Shown: one piece after another, positions 34,014 through 43,022 of the stretch
How the letters are laid out: every line of letters begins with the position of its first letter
Numbering within the stretch: position 1 is the stretch's first letter
DNA from: Lachnospiraceae bacterium
Lineage (GTDB): Bacteria > Bacillota > Clostridia > Lachnospirales > Lachnospiraceae
Reading direction: 5' to 3'
Assembly: GCA_024403355.1 (NCBI GenBank)
Contig: JAKSRW010000005.1
Location: 1-64,000, forward strand
DNA: 64,000 nt
Program-made: the position numbers and the translations under genes
Notes under the pieces: generated by a model
Told to the model about the DNA's origin: nothing
What the model saw: only the letters and a program-made list of their open reading frames with translations
Database searches by the model: none

Positions 34014-36377
34014 TCCGGGATTCTCTATAAGCTTTTCACTAGGAAGGCAGTGTTTTAATACTGCTTCAAGCTCTGCGGGCATAAAGGGCTTTGAGAGGTA
34101 ATCTGCAAAGCCCAGATCCATATATTCCTCGCGGGCACCTGTTATTGCATTTGCAGTGAGCATAATGACCGGAGTGGTAAGGTTGAGGTGATTTTTGTTT
34201 TCAGTCATCATTTTCTTGACCTCTATTCCATCGGGTTCGGGCATCATATGGTCGAGCAGAATCAGGTCGTAGCGAGTCTTTTCTATTGCCTCAAGACAGG
34301 CAAGCCCGGACGATACTGTATCAATATGAATCTTTGTCGGACGAAGAAGTCCCTTGACAACCTGAAGATTCATAGCTACATCGTCTACCACGAGAATTGA
34401 TGCATCAGGCGCAGTAAAGGAAGGCATATAGGACTTTTTCTTGGCAGGAGCAGCACTGCTGCTGCCGATGAGTCCAATCCTTTTATCAGCCTTTACAAGC
34501 TGGGGAATGCGAATGGTAAAGCAGGAACCCTTCTGATACTCGCTTTCGACATCAATGCTTCCGTTCATCAATTCTATAAATGATTTGGTTATACTAAGAC
34601 CAAGTCCTGTACCTTCGCGCTTTCTGTTATTGTCCATATCAACACGCTTGAAGGCTTCAAAGAGCTTGGGCAGGTTTTCGGGCTTGATGCCTATACCGGT
34701 ATCGATTGCCTTAAATATCAGCAGGATATTATTGTCATCCGCTTTCTCAAAATCAATTTTCAATCGAACGCTGCCCTTGTCTGTATATTTCAGGGAATTG
34801 GTCAGAATATTGAGAAGAATCTGTCGTATACGCACCTCGTCGCCGTATAAGCAGTCGGGGATGTCAGGATTATTTTCAATAATAAACTCAAGGCCCTTAT
34901 CGATGTAACGCGGCATAATAATATTTTTGATTTCCCTGATTAAATCTGAAAGGGAATAATCGGACGGCGCGAGCTCCATCCTGCCTGTTTCTATTTTTGA
35001 AAAATCAAGAATATCATTGATGATGGAGAGCAGGGCATGACCTGCATCTGCAACATTTGCAGAGTATTCCTGAATATTCTTTTCAGTGCTTTCACGGCCT
35101 ATTAGCTCGTTCATACCGAGCACCGCGTTGATGGGAGTACGAATCTCATGAGACATATTTGCGAGGAAGGTGGATTTTGCACGGTCTGCCGATTCTGCCT
35201 TCTGCACTGCCTCACGCAGGGCAAGCTGTGATTTCTCAAGCTCCTCGAGTGTGGCCAGTCTTTCCTTTACAAGCTGCTCATTTACAACTTCCTCGTTAAT
35301 ATCCTGAATAATACCCTGAAAGACGCTGGAATTATCTGCGGCACGTGTGAGTTCACCTGTACCGCGATACCATTTATATTCTCCGCTTTTGCTGCGAAGA
35401 CGGTAAAGAACATCATATTTGTCGGAACCCTGGAAGCCCTTAAGAAAGGCTTCAAAGGCGTAGTTTTTGTCATCGGGGTGGAGGGAATCCATCCAAAGAC
35501 TGTCAGTATTGACCTCGTCAGGCTCGTAACCCAGAAGGCTGATAAATTCATCACTCCAGAAGGAATCGGAAACAGTTCCGTCGGGATTGAGGTGAATACT
35601 CCAGGAGGCCGATTTTGTCATCTCCTGAAGAGCCCTGCTACGGTTTTCCTCCTTGCTTTTTTCAGTTTCGAGATGCTTTTTGGTTTCCTCGAGCATTTCA
35701 AGTGTTTCAGACATTTTGATCACATCCGGAGTTTCGTAGCCGATTACTGAAATGAAGGCAGCGATACTGAAGGCCAGAAAATCGAAAACATAGCCGTTAT
35801 TCAGAAGCATCTGAGCTGCGGGTCCGGCGATGGCAAATATAATAAATAGAATAAGTGAGTTGAACTGCCTTTTGTTGAAGGCTTTTTTATTAACCAGAAG
35901 TCTGGCTAAGGAGAAGAAAAGGAAATACAGGGGTACGAGGTAGGCAGTGTAGTAGATGATACCGTGTGTATAAATATAGTTATCAAAATAGAATATAAAG
36001 CCGGTAAATGGCGTGGTTGCACAGATTACCGCATATATGATCAGAATGATGTTGTTAATGGTATTCCCGATGCTTCGCCTTGGACTGTATTCAGCGATGA
36101 TTGCATCTATGTATTTAGGCAGTACGGCCATACACATAACATTAAATTCAAAGAATACTATATTCAGGACATAGTTCAGCCAAAGAGGGATATTCTTTGC
36201 GTATGAAATGGTGATACAGGTGACAATATCAAAAAAGTCTGCCAGAATTAAATAGAAAATAAGCGTGGTCAGACACTTTTTTGTTCTGGAATTATCTTTA
36301 TGCTGTATTCCAAGGTAAATAAACAGAATGATTAGAAAAACAAGGCCTGAAATGGCAAAATCAACATTATATATCAT
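34008..36377 (-). CDS. Hybrid sensor histidine kinase with receiver domain
   Basis: A 789-aa membrane kinase. The ATG at 36377 follows AGGAGG; upstream codons are unlikely. Residues 1-215 contain about seven membrane helices, a 7TM-type input. A PAS domain follows ([17 protein letters not shown], about 275-380), a short coiled coil, HisKA with [19 protein letters not shown] (His at about 419), HATPase (GTGLGLSI near 610) and a C-terminal receiver ([15 protein letters not shown]; phospho-Asp in [13 protein letters not shown]). It is convergent with the chemoreceptor and overlaps it by 6 nt. No output regulator is adjacent, so the phosphate probably goes to an unlinked protein. Confidence 0.92.
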   Translation of the reverse strand: MIYNVDFAISGLVFLIILFIYLGIQHKDNSRTKKCLTTLIFYLILADFFDIVTCITISYAKNIPLWLNYVLNIVFFEFNVMCMAVLPKYIDAIIAEYSPRRSIGNTINNIILIIYAVICATTPFTGFIFYFDNYIYTHGIIYYTAYLVPLYFLFFSLARLLVNKKAFNKRQFNSLILFIIFAIAGPAAQMLLNNGYVFDFLAFSIAAFISVIGYETPDVIKMSETLEMLEETKKHLETEKSKEENRSRALQEMTKSASWSIHLNPDGTVSDSFWSDEFISLLGYEPDEVNTDSLWMDSLHPDDKNYAFEAFLKGFQGSDKYDVLYRLRSKSGEYKWYRGTGELTRAADNSSVFQGIIQDINEEVVNEQLVKERLATLEELEKSQLALREAVQKAESADRAKSTFLANMSHEIRTPINAVLGMNELIGRESTEKNIQEYSANVADAGHALLSIINDILDFSKIETGRMELAPSDYSLSDLIREIKNIIMPRYIDKGLEFIIENNPDIPDCLYGDEVRIRQILLNILTNSLKYTDKGSVRLKIDFEKADDNNILLIFKAIDTGIGIKPENLPKLFEAFKRVDMDNNRKREGTGLGLSITKSFIELMNGSIDVESEYQKGSCFTIRIPQLVKADKRIGLIGSSSAAPAKKKSYMPSFTAPDASILVVDDVAMNLQVVKGLLRPTKIHIDTVSSGLACLEAIEKTRYDLILLDHMMPEPDGIEVKKMMTENKNHLNLTTPVIMLTANAITGAREEYMDLGFADYLSKPFMPAELEAVLKHCLPSEKLIENPGL

Positions 36378-36450
36378 GCGAATCCTCCTAATTTTAAAGG
36401 CATCCCACTGATTCGGGCTTTGATGTTTCAAATAAGAGTTTCCTTATACC

Positions 36451-36479
36451 ATTGTACACTTGTTTTACACAAAGTACAA
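36451..36479 (-). promoter_or_regulatory. Promoter of the hybrid kinase gene
   Basis: On the minus strand, TTGTAC, 17-bp spacer, TACAAT. It is back to back with the pheST promoter. Confidence 0.55.
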
Positions 36480-36498
36480 ATCATTTTTATACAAATAC

Positions 36499-36527
36499 TT
36501 GACTTATTAGGCTTATAAGTGTATGAT
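36499..36527 (+). promoter_or_regulatory. Promoter of the pheST T-box transcript
   Basis: TTGACT (36499), 17-bp spacer, TATGAT (36522). Confidence 0.7.
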
Positions 36528-36533
36528 AAACGA

Positions 36534-36832
36534 AGCAATGAAGGTGTGTAAGTAGTCGGGCATTGTTTCGTTTTTTACGGAATCTACTATCAGAGAGCTG
36601 TACGCTGGTGTGAGTACGGCAGTAGCTGTCAGATGAATTTCAGCATCGGAGCGTTCTGCGAAGGTCTGAGGATATAAGCAGATGTGGATGTCGCATTAAG
36701 GCAGAAGGAAGTGCATTTTCCGAATTATTCAGGCTTCGGCAGGGGTAATTCTGTGATAAATGAAAATGGGTGGTACCGCGGAATAATTCGTCCCATATCA
36801 ATCGGCTGGTTGATAGGGGGCTTTTTTATTTT
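36534..36832 (+). ncRNA. T-box leader (phenylalanine)
   Basis: The T-box core GGGTGGTACCGCGG is at 36768-36781. Stem I features are present: AGAGAG followed by CTGTACGCTGGTGTGAGTAC (36595-36615), then GATGAATTTCAGCATCGGAG with specifier codon TTC (Phe) at 36639-36641. The terminator (CCCATATCAA pairing with TTGATAGGGGG, then TTTTTTATT) is at about 36792-36832. It senses uncharged tRNA-Phe and controls pheST downstream. Confidence 0.92.
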
Positions 36833-36882
36833 CCTAAAGCCCTCAAAAGGACTTAGGGTTAGAAAATAATTTTCGGACCGCG

Positions 36883-36909
36883 GGACCGGTGATAAGGGCG
36901 CACCGGTCC
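36883..36909 (+). other. GC-rich hairpin between T-box and pheS
   Basis: A perfect 9-bp stem, GGACCGGTG / CACCGGTCC, lies after the T-box terminator and 92 nt before pheS. No T-run follows, so it is not a terminator; it may be an RNA-processing or stability element. Confidence 0.5.
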
Positions 36910-37000
36910 GGACCATTGCAATCGCTTCGCTCTTAGCATGAGGTTTAATATGGTCATAATAATTATGAGCCATATTCCAAATATTATCAGGAGGAAGAAC

Positions 37001-38044
37001 ATGCAGGATTTAAACGAACTGAGTGCTGTGATAGCACAGATTAAGCAGGAAATCACTGATGGTTTCGCGACACTTGAGAGCTCAAAGGCAGTATATGAGT
37101 TCAAAAAGCTGTTTATGGATTCAAAGAGCGGCAAAATCGGCGCGCTTATGAAGGAAATGAAGAATATCGCCAACGAGAGCAAGGCTGCTTTCGGAAAGGG
37201 CGTAAATGATTTAAAGGCCTGGGCCAATGAGAAGTTCGATGAGCTTGATGCAAAGCTCAAGGAGCAGGAGGCTCTGGCACGTTATGAGAATGAGAAAATT
37301 GACATTACAATGCCTGCCGTAAAATGTAAGTGCGGCAAGCTTCATCCTGTAACACAGGTCAGAAATCAGCTTATTGATATCTTTTCTTCAATGGGCTTTG
37401 AAGTATTTGAGGGAAGCGAAATCGAAACCGATTTCTATAACTTTACAGCCCTTAATACTCCTCAGGATCACCCTGCGCGTGATATGCAGGATACCTTCTA
37501 CCTGTCACCTGAATTTCTTCTGCGTACACAGACATCTGCAGGACAGATTCATGTAATGGAGAAGCAGCAGCCCCCTATTAAGATTCTTTCACCCGGTAAG
37601 GTTTTCCGTTCGGATGACGATGCTACACACAGCCCTATGTTCACTCAGATGGAGGGTCTTGTAGTAGATAAGAATATCACTCTTTGTGATCTCAAGGGTA
37701 TGCTTGATGAGCTTGTAAGAAAGATTTTCGGTGAGGGTACAACAACCAGACTTCGTCCCTCATATTTCCCTTTTACCGAGCCTTCGGTTGAGGTAGATGT
37801 AAGCTGCTTTGAGTGCGGCGGCAAGGGCTGCAGACTCTGCAAGGGTACCGGCTGGATTGAGGTACTTGGTGCAGGTATCGTAAACCGTAAGGTACTTGCA
37901 AACTGCAATATTGACCCCGATGTTTACAGCGGTCTTGCATTTGGTATCGGTATCGAGAGACTTGCCATGCTCAAGTATGGCATTAACAATATCAAGCTCT
38001 TATACGAGTCAGACCTTCGTGTATTAGAGCAGATTGATGATTAA
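37001..38044 (+). CDS. pheS: Phenylalanyl-tRNA synthetase alpha subunit
   Basis: A 347-aa class II synthetase subunit. ATG 37001 follows CAGGAGG; an upstream in-frame start at 36938 is rejected. The N-terminal coiled coil (about residues 1-95) is followed by the catalytic core: class II motif 2 around [20 protein letters not shown] and motif 3 around [18 protein letters not shown]. The [17 protein letters not shown] segment is usual in Firmicutes PheS. It is controlled by the T-box and followed 15 nt later by pheT. Confidence 0.96.
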   Translation: MQDLNELSAVIAQIKQEITDGFATLESSKAVYEFKKLFMDSKSGKIGALMKEMKNIANESKAAFGKGVNDLKAWANEKFDELDAKLKEQEALARYENEKIDITMPAVKCKCGKLHPVTQVRNQLIDIFSSMGFEVFEGSEIETDFYNFTALNTPQDHPARDMQDTFYLSPEFLLRTQTSAGQIHVMEKQQPPIKILSPGKVFRSDDDATHSPMFTQMEGLVVDKNITLCDLKGMLDELVRKIFGEGTTTRLRPSYFPFTEPSVEVDVSCFECGGKGCRLCKGTGWIEVLGAGIVNRKVLANCNIDPDVYSGLAFGIGIERLAMLKYGINNIKLLYESDLRVLEQIDD

Positions 38045-38059
38045 GGAGGGCTTGAAAAT

Positions 38060-40480
38060 ATGTTAGTACCGCTTAGTTGGTTAAAGGATTATGTGGATAT
38101 AGACGTTGATGCTGATGTGCTTGAGGAAAAACTTTTCTCATGCGGCTTCGAGGTAGAGGAAAAATATCAGGTCGGCAAGGATATTTCAGGTGTTGTTGTA
38201 GGCGAGGTTATGGAGTGCGAGCCTATTCCCGAAACACATCTTCATGTATGTAAGGTTGATGCAGGTCAGGGAGAGCTTCTTCAGATTTGCTGCGGCGCAG
38301 ATAATGTATGCGTAGGAAAGAAGTTCCCTGTAGCGCTTCCGGGCGCTGTTGTTTATGCAACTGCAAAGGACCATGTTACCATTGAGGGTCTTATGACTAT
38401 CAAAAAGGGCAAGCTCAGAGGATATGATTCATGCGGTATGCTTTGCTCGGGTACAGAGCTTGGCGTAAGTGAGGATATGTATCCCGGTGCAGGCTATAAC
38501 GGACTTCTTGTGCTTCCGAACGAGCTTGCAAACGGAGCAGACATTAAGCCTGTTCTCGGACTTGATGACTGGATTTTCGATATTTCAATTACAGCAAACA
38601 GACCTGACTGCCAGAGTATTTTCGGTATGGCAAGAGAGGTTGCGGCTATTCTTGACAAGCCTGTTAAGATGCCCGCACTTGATTATACAGAGAGCGGAAT
38701 CACAAAGGACGGTTTCACCGTGTCTGTTTCGGCACCTGACCTTTGTCCCAGATATATCGCTCATTATGTAACAGATGTAAAGATTGCGGAGTCACCCGCG
38801 TGGATGAAGAGAAGACTTGCTCTTGTAGGCATCAATGCGATTTCGAATGTGGTTGATATCACAAACTACATTCTTAAGGAGCTTGGTCAGCCTATGCATG
38901 CTTTTGACGGAGATTTCCTTGAGGGAAATGCAATTAATGTCAGACGTGCAAATGACGGTGAAAAGATTGTTACACTTGATGAGAAGGAATTCGCACTTGA
39001 TTCTTCAAATCTTGTAATTTGCGACGGTGAGAAGCCTGTAGCACTTGCAGGTATCATGGGTGGTCTTAATTCTGAAATCCGTGAGACTACCGCTTCGGTA
39101 ATGTTCGAGGCAGCAAAGTTTGCCCGTGATAACATCAGAAAGAGTTCAAGAAAGCTTGGTCAGTCTTCTGATTCAAGCCAGAGATATTCAAAGGGTGTAG
39201 ATGAGTATGCAACTGTTATGGCAATGAAGAGAGCACTGCATCTTATTGAGGAGCTTGGCTGCGGTAAGGTTTCTTCTACACATGTAGAAGTATCTTCCGG
39301 TAATTCTATCGAGCCTGCAGAAATGAAGGCAAGCATTGCAAAGGTTAACGGAGTACTTGGTATTGAGGTTCCCACAGACAAGATTGTAAAGATTCTTACA
39401 GGACTTAATTTTAATCCCGTGGTAAATGGTGATGAGCTTACAATTCAGGTTCCTGCATATCGTGAGGATATGGAAAGCTATCCCGATATTGCTGAGGAAG
39501 TTATCAGAATGTATGGTTACGATAATGTAATTCCTACCTTCCTTGATGCTGCTAAAGTTACAGCCGGCGGACTTAATACAACACAGAAGACAGAGCTTAA
39601 GCTTAAGCGTGCTCTTTGTACAACAGGTGCAAGTGAGGGTGTTCATTATTCATTCTTCTCACCTGCGGACCTTGATCTTCTCGGACTTGCCGAGGATGCG
39701 CCTGAGCGTAAAGCAATCCGTATTATCAATCCCATCAACGAGGATTTATCACTGATGAGAACAACACTTGTTCCTCAGATGATTCATGCAATGGCCCGTA
39801 ACCAGAAGAATGGCAGACTTGACGGAAGAATCTTTGAGGTTGGTAATAAGTTCCTTCCCAAGTCAGTTCCCTTAACCGAGTATCCCGATGAGAGAACTAC
39901 TCTTTGTGTAGGTGTATTCGGTAAAGACGAGAGCTTCTTCACACTGAAGGGAATCGCAGAGAAGGTTGCTGAAACATTGCTTGTAAAGTTTACATATGAG
40001 GCGGTTACAATGCCTTTCTTACATCCTTATCAGGCTGCAAAGATTATCTGTGACGGCAAGGAAGTAGGTTTCCTCGGAAAGGTTACCTACGAAATCCAGA
40101 AGGCAGAGGATATGCGTGAGAGCGGATATGTAATGGAAATCGACCTTAAGGCACTTGAGAACTATTACGGTGCCGTTCCCAAGTTCGCACCCATTTCAAA
40201 GTTCGCCGATGAGGTACGTGACCTCGCTCTTGTAACAGACAAATCAGTAACCTGCGGCGCAATCGAGGATGTAATCTATGCGGCATGTCCTTACGTAAAG
40301 AGTGTCACACTCTTCGATATTTACGAGGGCAAGCAGGTTGGTGAAAACAAGAAATCAATGGCCTTCACGGTTGTATTTGCACCTAAGGATGAGGAGCTTA
40401 CAACAGAGGCAGTTGATAAGTTTGTAAAGAAGATCCTTAATAACCTCAGCTTCAAGCTCGGTATTGAAATGAGAAGCTGA
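38060..40480 (+). CDS. pheT: Phenylalanyl-tRNA synthetase beta subunit
   Basis: An 806-aa subunit of the alpha2-beta2 enzyme. The start MLVPLSWLKDYVDIDVD is canonical. Visible domains: tRNA-binding EMAP-like domain (about 40-155, PETHLHVCKVDAGQGELLQI), the B3/B4 editing domain (about 210-400, ITANRPDCQSIFGMAREVA at its start), B5, the catalytic-like core and the C-terminal ferredoxin-fold anticodon-binding domain (FADEVRDLALVTDKSVTC onward). Length is normal. Its ribosome site is AAGGAGG. Confidence 0.96.
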   Translation: MLVPLSWLKDYVDIDVDADVLEEKLFSCGFEVEEKYQVGKDISGVVVGEVMECEPIPETHLHVCKVDAGQGELLQICCGADNVCVGKKFPVALPGAVVYATAKDHVTIEGLMTIKKGKLRGYDSCGMLCSGTELGVSEDMYPGAGYNGLLVLPNELANGADIKPVLGLDDWIFDISITANRPDCQSIFGMAREVAAILDKPVKMPALDYTESGITKDGFTVSVSAPDLCPRYIAHYVTDVKIAESPAWMKRRLALVGINAISNVVDITNYILKELGQPMHAFDGDFLEGNAINVRRANDGEKIVTLDEKEFALDSSNLVICDGEKPVALAGIMGGLNSEIRETTASVMFEAAKFARDNIRKSSRKLGQSSDSSQRYSKGVDEYATVMAMKRALHLIEELGCGKVSSTHVEVSSGNSIEPAEMKASIAKVNGVLGIEVPTDKIVKILTGLNFNPVVNGDELTIQVPAYREDMESYPDIAEEVIRMYGYDNVIPTFLDAAKVTAGGLNTTQKTELKLKRALCTTGASEGVHYSFFSPADLDLLGLAEDAPERKAIRIINPINEDLSLMRTTLVPQMIHAMARNQKNGRLDGRIFEVGNKFLPKSVPLTEYPDERTTLCVGVFGKDESFFTLKGIAEKVAETLLVKFTYEAVTMPFLHPYQAAKIICDGKEVGFLGKVTYEIQKAEDMRESGYVMEIDLKALENYYGAVPKFAPISKFADEVRDLALVTDKSVTCGAIEDVIYAACPYVKSVTLFDIYEGKQVGENKKSMAFTVVFAPKDEELTTEAVDKFVKKILNNLSFKLGIEMRS

Positions 40481-40525
40481 TGGTCTCTTGGGGACGGGGT
40501 TGTTGGCTCACTTTCTACGAAACGA

Positions 40526-40565
40526 AAAAAAGGGCTTCCGGTTTTTCACACCGGAAGCTCTTTTA
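40526..40565. terminator. Bidirectional terminator between pheT and the symporter gene
   Basis: AGGGCTTCCGGT pairs with ACCGGAAGCTCT, with a T-run on the plus strand and an A-run upstream that gives T's on the minus strand. Confidence 0.8.
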
Positions 40566-40630
40566 ATATGCTTAAAATCTGATATTCTGATTACCATGCC
40601 TTATTACCGGCACTGTGAATATTATTCATT

Positions 40631-42163
40631 CTACTCAGCACCGTTTCTGATTGCTTCTGCAGTTTCCTTCTGAATTTTTTCATCATAGGATACGAGAGGC
40701 TCGATGTCCATACCTTTAATTTTACGATTAACATAGTTATTTGTAATCTTAACTACAAGAGGGCAGAGAGCAACTACACCGATAAGGTTGGGAACCATCA
40801 TGAAACCATTGAAGGTATCTGAAATATCCCAGGCGAGTGAAGATGTCATAAGAGCACCTGAAATAATCATAATACAGAAGATTACTCTGTAAACAGCAAC
40901 GGCCTTAAGACCGAAGAGATACTCAACAGACTTGCTGCCGTAATGTGACCAGCCGAGAACAGTAGTGAATGCGAAGAGAAGAACTGCGATTGCGATGAAC
41001 CATCTGCCGGGCTGTCCGAAAACGCCTGCGAATGCATCAGCAACAAGTGTTGAATCCTCTACACCTTCATTTACAATACCTGTAGCAAGGTCGATCTTAC
41101 CTGATGTAAGAACTACGAGAGCTGTCATTGTACAAACGATGAATGTATCTGCAAATACCTCGAAGATACCCCAGAGACCCTGCTTAACGGGCTCCTTAAC
41201 GTTTGAGTTTGAGTGAACCATAACTGATGAACCAAGACCGGCTTCGTTTGAGAAAACACCACGCTTGCAGCCCTGCTTGATAACTGTCTTGATTGCGATA
41301 CCTACTGCGGCACCTTCAACTGCCTCGATACCGAAAGCAAACTTGAAGATAGAAGCGAATGCATCACCGATAAGTGAACCGTTTACGATAATAACTACGA
41401 TTCCGAGAACTACATAACCGATAGCCATGAAGGGAACTACCTTTTCAGCTACGGCTGCGATTCTCTTAAGACCGCCGATGATGATTACCGAACCGACAAT
41501 CATAAGGAATACACCAAGAAGGATGGTAGCTATTGTAACGTTTCCGTAGATGGGTTCAAGTCCGAGACCGTCAAAGAAGGCTGATTCCATATTTGCAACA
41601 ATCTTGTTTACCTGGCCCATGTTACCGATACCGAAGGAAGCAAGTATTGCGAAGAGTGCAAATAATACGGCAAGTACCTTACCGACCGTCTTTAAGCCCT
41701 TGTAGTGGCCGAGACCGTCCTGAAGATAATACATTGCACCGCCGGACCATTCATTGTCCTTGTTTTTACGACGATAAAAGATACCGAGGATATTTTCTGA
41801 GTAGTTTGTCATCATTCCGAAGAAGGCTGCAATCCACATCCAGAATACCGCACCGGGACCACCGACGAAAATAGCTGAAGCAACACCGGCAATATTACCT
41901 GTACCTATTGTGGCGGAAAGTGCTGTACAAAGTGCCTGAAACTGTGAAATGGCACCCTTGTCCGACTTATCATGTGCATCCTTTTTGAATACACCGCCTA
42001 CGGTCTTTTTCCACCAGTGAGTGATACGTGTGACCTGAAATACTTTGGTAAGCACGGTCATTAATATACCGGTACCAAGTAGAAGGATGACACCCGGGTA
42101 ACCCCAGATGAATGAGTTGATCTCGTCATTTACTGACGCGACATTGTTTAGAAATTCTTCCAT
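40631..42163 (-). CDS. Sodium:alanine/glycine symporter (AGCS family)
   Basis: A 510-aa membrane transporter that co-imports alanine or glycine with Na+. The start at 42163 follows AAAGGAG on the minus strand. The family signatures are clear: ALSATIGTGNIAGVASAIFV (about residues 75-95), GAVFWMWIAAFFGMMTNYSE and RGVFSNEAGLGSSVMVHS. About ten to eleven helices are visible. The glycine riboswitch directly upstream supports glycine as substrate and signal. Confidence 0.95.
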   Translation of the reverse strand: MEEFLNNVASVNDEINSFIWGYPGVILLLGTGILMTVLTKVFQVTRITHWWKKTVGGVFKKDAHDKSDKGAISQFQALCTALSATIGTGNIAGVASAIFVGGPGAVFWMWIAAFFGMMTNYSENILGIFYRRKNKDNEWSGGAMYYLQDGLGHYKGLKTVGKVLAVLFALFAILASFGIGNMGQVNKIVANMESAFFDGLGLEPIYGNVTIATILLGVFLMIVGSVIIIGGLKRIAAVAEKVVPFMAIGYVVLGIVVIIVNGSLIGDAFASIFKFAFGIEAVEGAAVGIAIKTVIKQGCKRGVFSNEAGLGSSVMVHSNSNVKEPVKQGLWGIFEVFADTFIVCTMTALVVLTSGKIDLATGIVNEGVEDSTLVADAFAGVFGQPGRWFIAIAVLLFAFTTVLGWSHYGSKSVEYLFGLKAVAVYRVIFCIMIISGALMTSSLAWDISDTFNGFMMVPNLIGVVALCPLVVKITNNYVNRKIKGMDIEPLVSYDEKIQKETAEAIRNGAE

Positions 42164-42177
42164 TTTTTTTCTCCTTT

Positions 42178-42252
42178 GTCCTTTTGCCTGAGAGATCGTC
42201 ATTAAATATGACTTACACCTTCGGCTTTCACTTTTGTGAATCTCTCCAAGAA
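42178..42252 (-). ncRNA. Glycine riboswitch (single aptamer)
   Basis: On the minus strand: TTGGAGAG, AGCCGAAGG, then ATCTCTCAGGCAAAAGGAC, the conserved glycine-aptamer parts in order. Only one aptamer is present; no second copy is visible between it and the promoter. The symporter ribosome site lies about 4 nt after it, which favours translational control. Confidence 0.9.
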
Positions 42253-42274
42253 GATTTTTTGAAAAGATAAAATA

Positions 42275-42303
42275 AATATAATACTGAAGCATGTAAAATG
42301 CAA
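42275..42303 (-). promoter_or_regulatory. Promoter of the glycine riboswitch transcript
   Basis: On the minus strand, TTGCAT, 17-bp spacer, TATATT. Confidence 0.6.
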
Positions 42304-42322
42304 GTAAATTATTAAAAAAAGC

Positions 42323-42351
42323 TTGCTTTTTGACTCAATAACGATTATTAT
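42323..42351 (+). promoter_or_regulatory. Promoter of queT
   Basis: TTGCTT (42323), 17-bp spacer, TATTAT (42346). Confidence 0.55.
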
Positions 42352-42371
42352 TAGTGCCGGGTTTTACCCAA

Positions 42372-42413
42372 GACGTCAGTTCGAGACCTTCCTGACGTAA
42401 AACAAAACTAAAG
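42372..42413 (+). ncRNA. preQ1 riboswitch, class I-like
   Basis: A stem ACGTCAG / CTGACGT with loop starting TTCGAG and an A-rich tail AAAACAAAACTAAAGG match the class I layout (loop TTC-AG, tail ACTAA). The CTA that would pair with the loop directly precedes the AAGGAG ribosome site, so ligand binding would hide it. The downstream gene is a queuosine-precursor transporter. Confidence 0.75.
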
Positions 42414-42424
42414 GAGAAAAAAAT

Positions 42425-42913
42425 ATGAAAAACAAGAAAAGTCTGTTTATCACACAGGCTGCCGTTATTGCGGCCATCTACGTGGTGCTTACCGTTGCGA
42501 TAAGTGCCTTCGACCTAGCCAGCGGAGCGATTCAGGTCAGAATCTCCGAGGCTCTCACAGTTCTTCCCTATTTTACCCCCGCAGCGATTCCGGGACTCTT
42601 TGCCGGATGTCTTATCAGTAATACTGTAACAGGCTGTCTGCCCTGGGACATTGTATTCGGTTCAATTGCGACCCTTATCGGTGCAATCGGAACATATTCA
42701 CTGCGAAAAGTAAAATGGCTGGCACCTGTTCCACCCATTCTTGCAAATTCAATCATCGTACCCTTTGTACTTCAGTACGTATATGAATTCGAGGGCAGTT
42801 ACTGGTATTTTATGGCAACGGTAGGTGCAGGTGAAATAATTTCATGCGGTATCCTTGGAATGCTGCTTTTATTTGCTTTGAACAAGTACAAAAATGTCAT
42901 TTTCAGACAGTAA
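42425..42913 (+). CDS. queT: Queuosine precursor transporter QueT
   Basis: A 162-aa membrane protein with about five helices, the S-component-type transporter for queuosine precursors. Features: AAVIAAIYVVLTVAISAF, the VRISEALTVLPYFTPAAIPG segment, GCLISNTVTG and a VPPILANSIIVPFVL helix. Start ATG after AAGGAG, next to the preQ1 riboswitch. It likely needs an ECF energising module encoded elsewhere. Confidence 0.92.
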   Translation: MKNKKSLFITQAAVIAAIYVVLTVAISAFDLASGAIQVRISEALTVLPYFTPAAIPGLFAGCLISNTVTGCLPWDIVFGSIATLIGAIGTYSLRKVKWLAPVPPILANSIIVPFVLQYVYEFEGSYWYFMATVGAGEIISCGILGMLLLFALNKYKNVIFRQ

Positions 42914-42941
42914 AAAAACGTAATTGAACAGGATTAGCCGG

Positions 42942-42970
42942 TTGCGGGTATCGATATTATTTGATATAAT
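42942..42970 (+). promoter_or_regulatory. Promoter of the ABC exporter / T7SS region
   Basis: TTGCGG (42942), 17-bp spacer, TATAAT (42965). It lies downstream of an earlier in-frame TTG (42924), so the first ABC gene must start later. Confidence 0.7.
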
Positions 42971-43022
42971 AAAGGTACTATTACAATCGGCTTTTTTGAT
43001 TGGAAAATCGGGGCGAAAAAAG

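Noticed and set aside
42356..42413. preQ1 class II or III riboswitch before queT
   Set aside because: The layout (single stem, TTC-AG loop, A-rich tail with ACTAA at the ribosome site) fits class I better; no class II/III multi-stem arrangement was seen.
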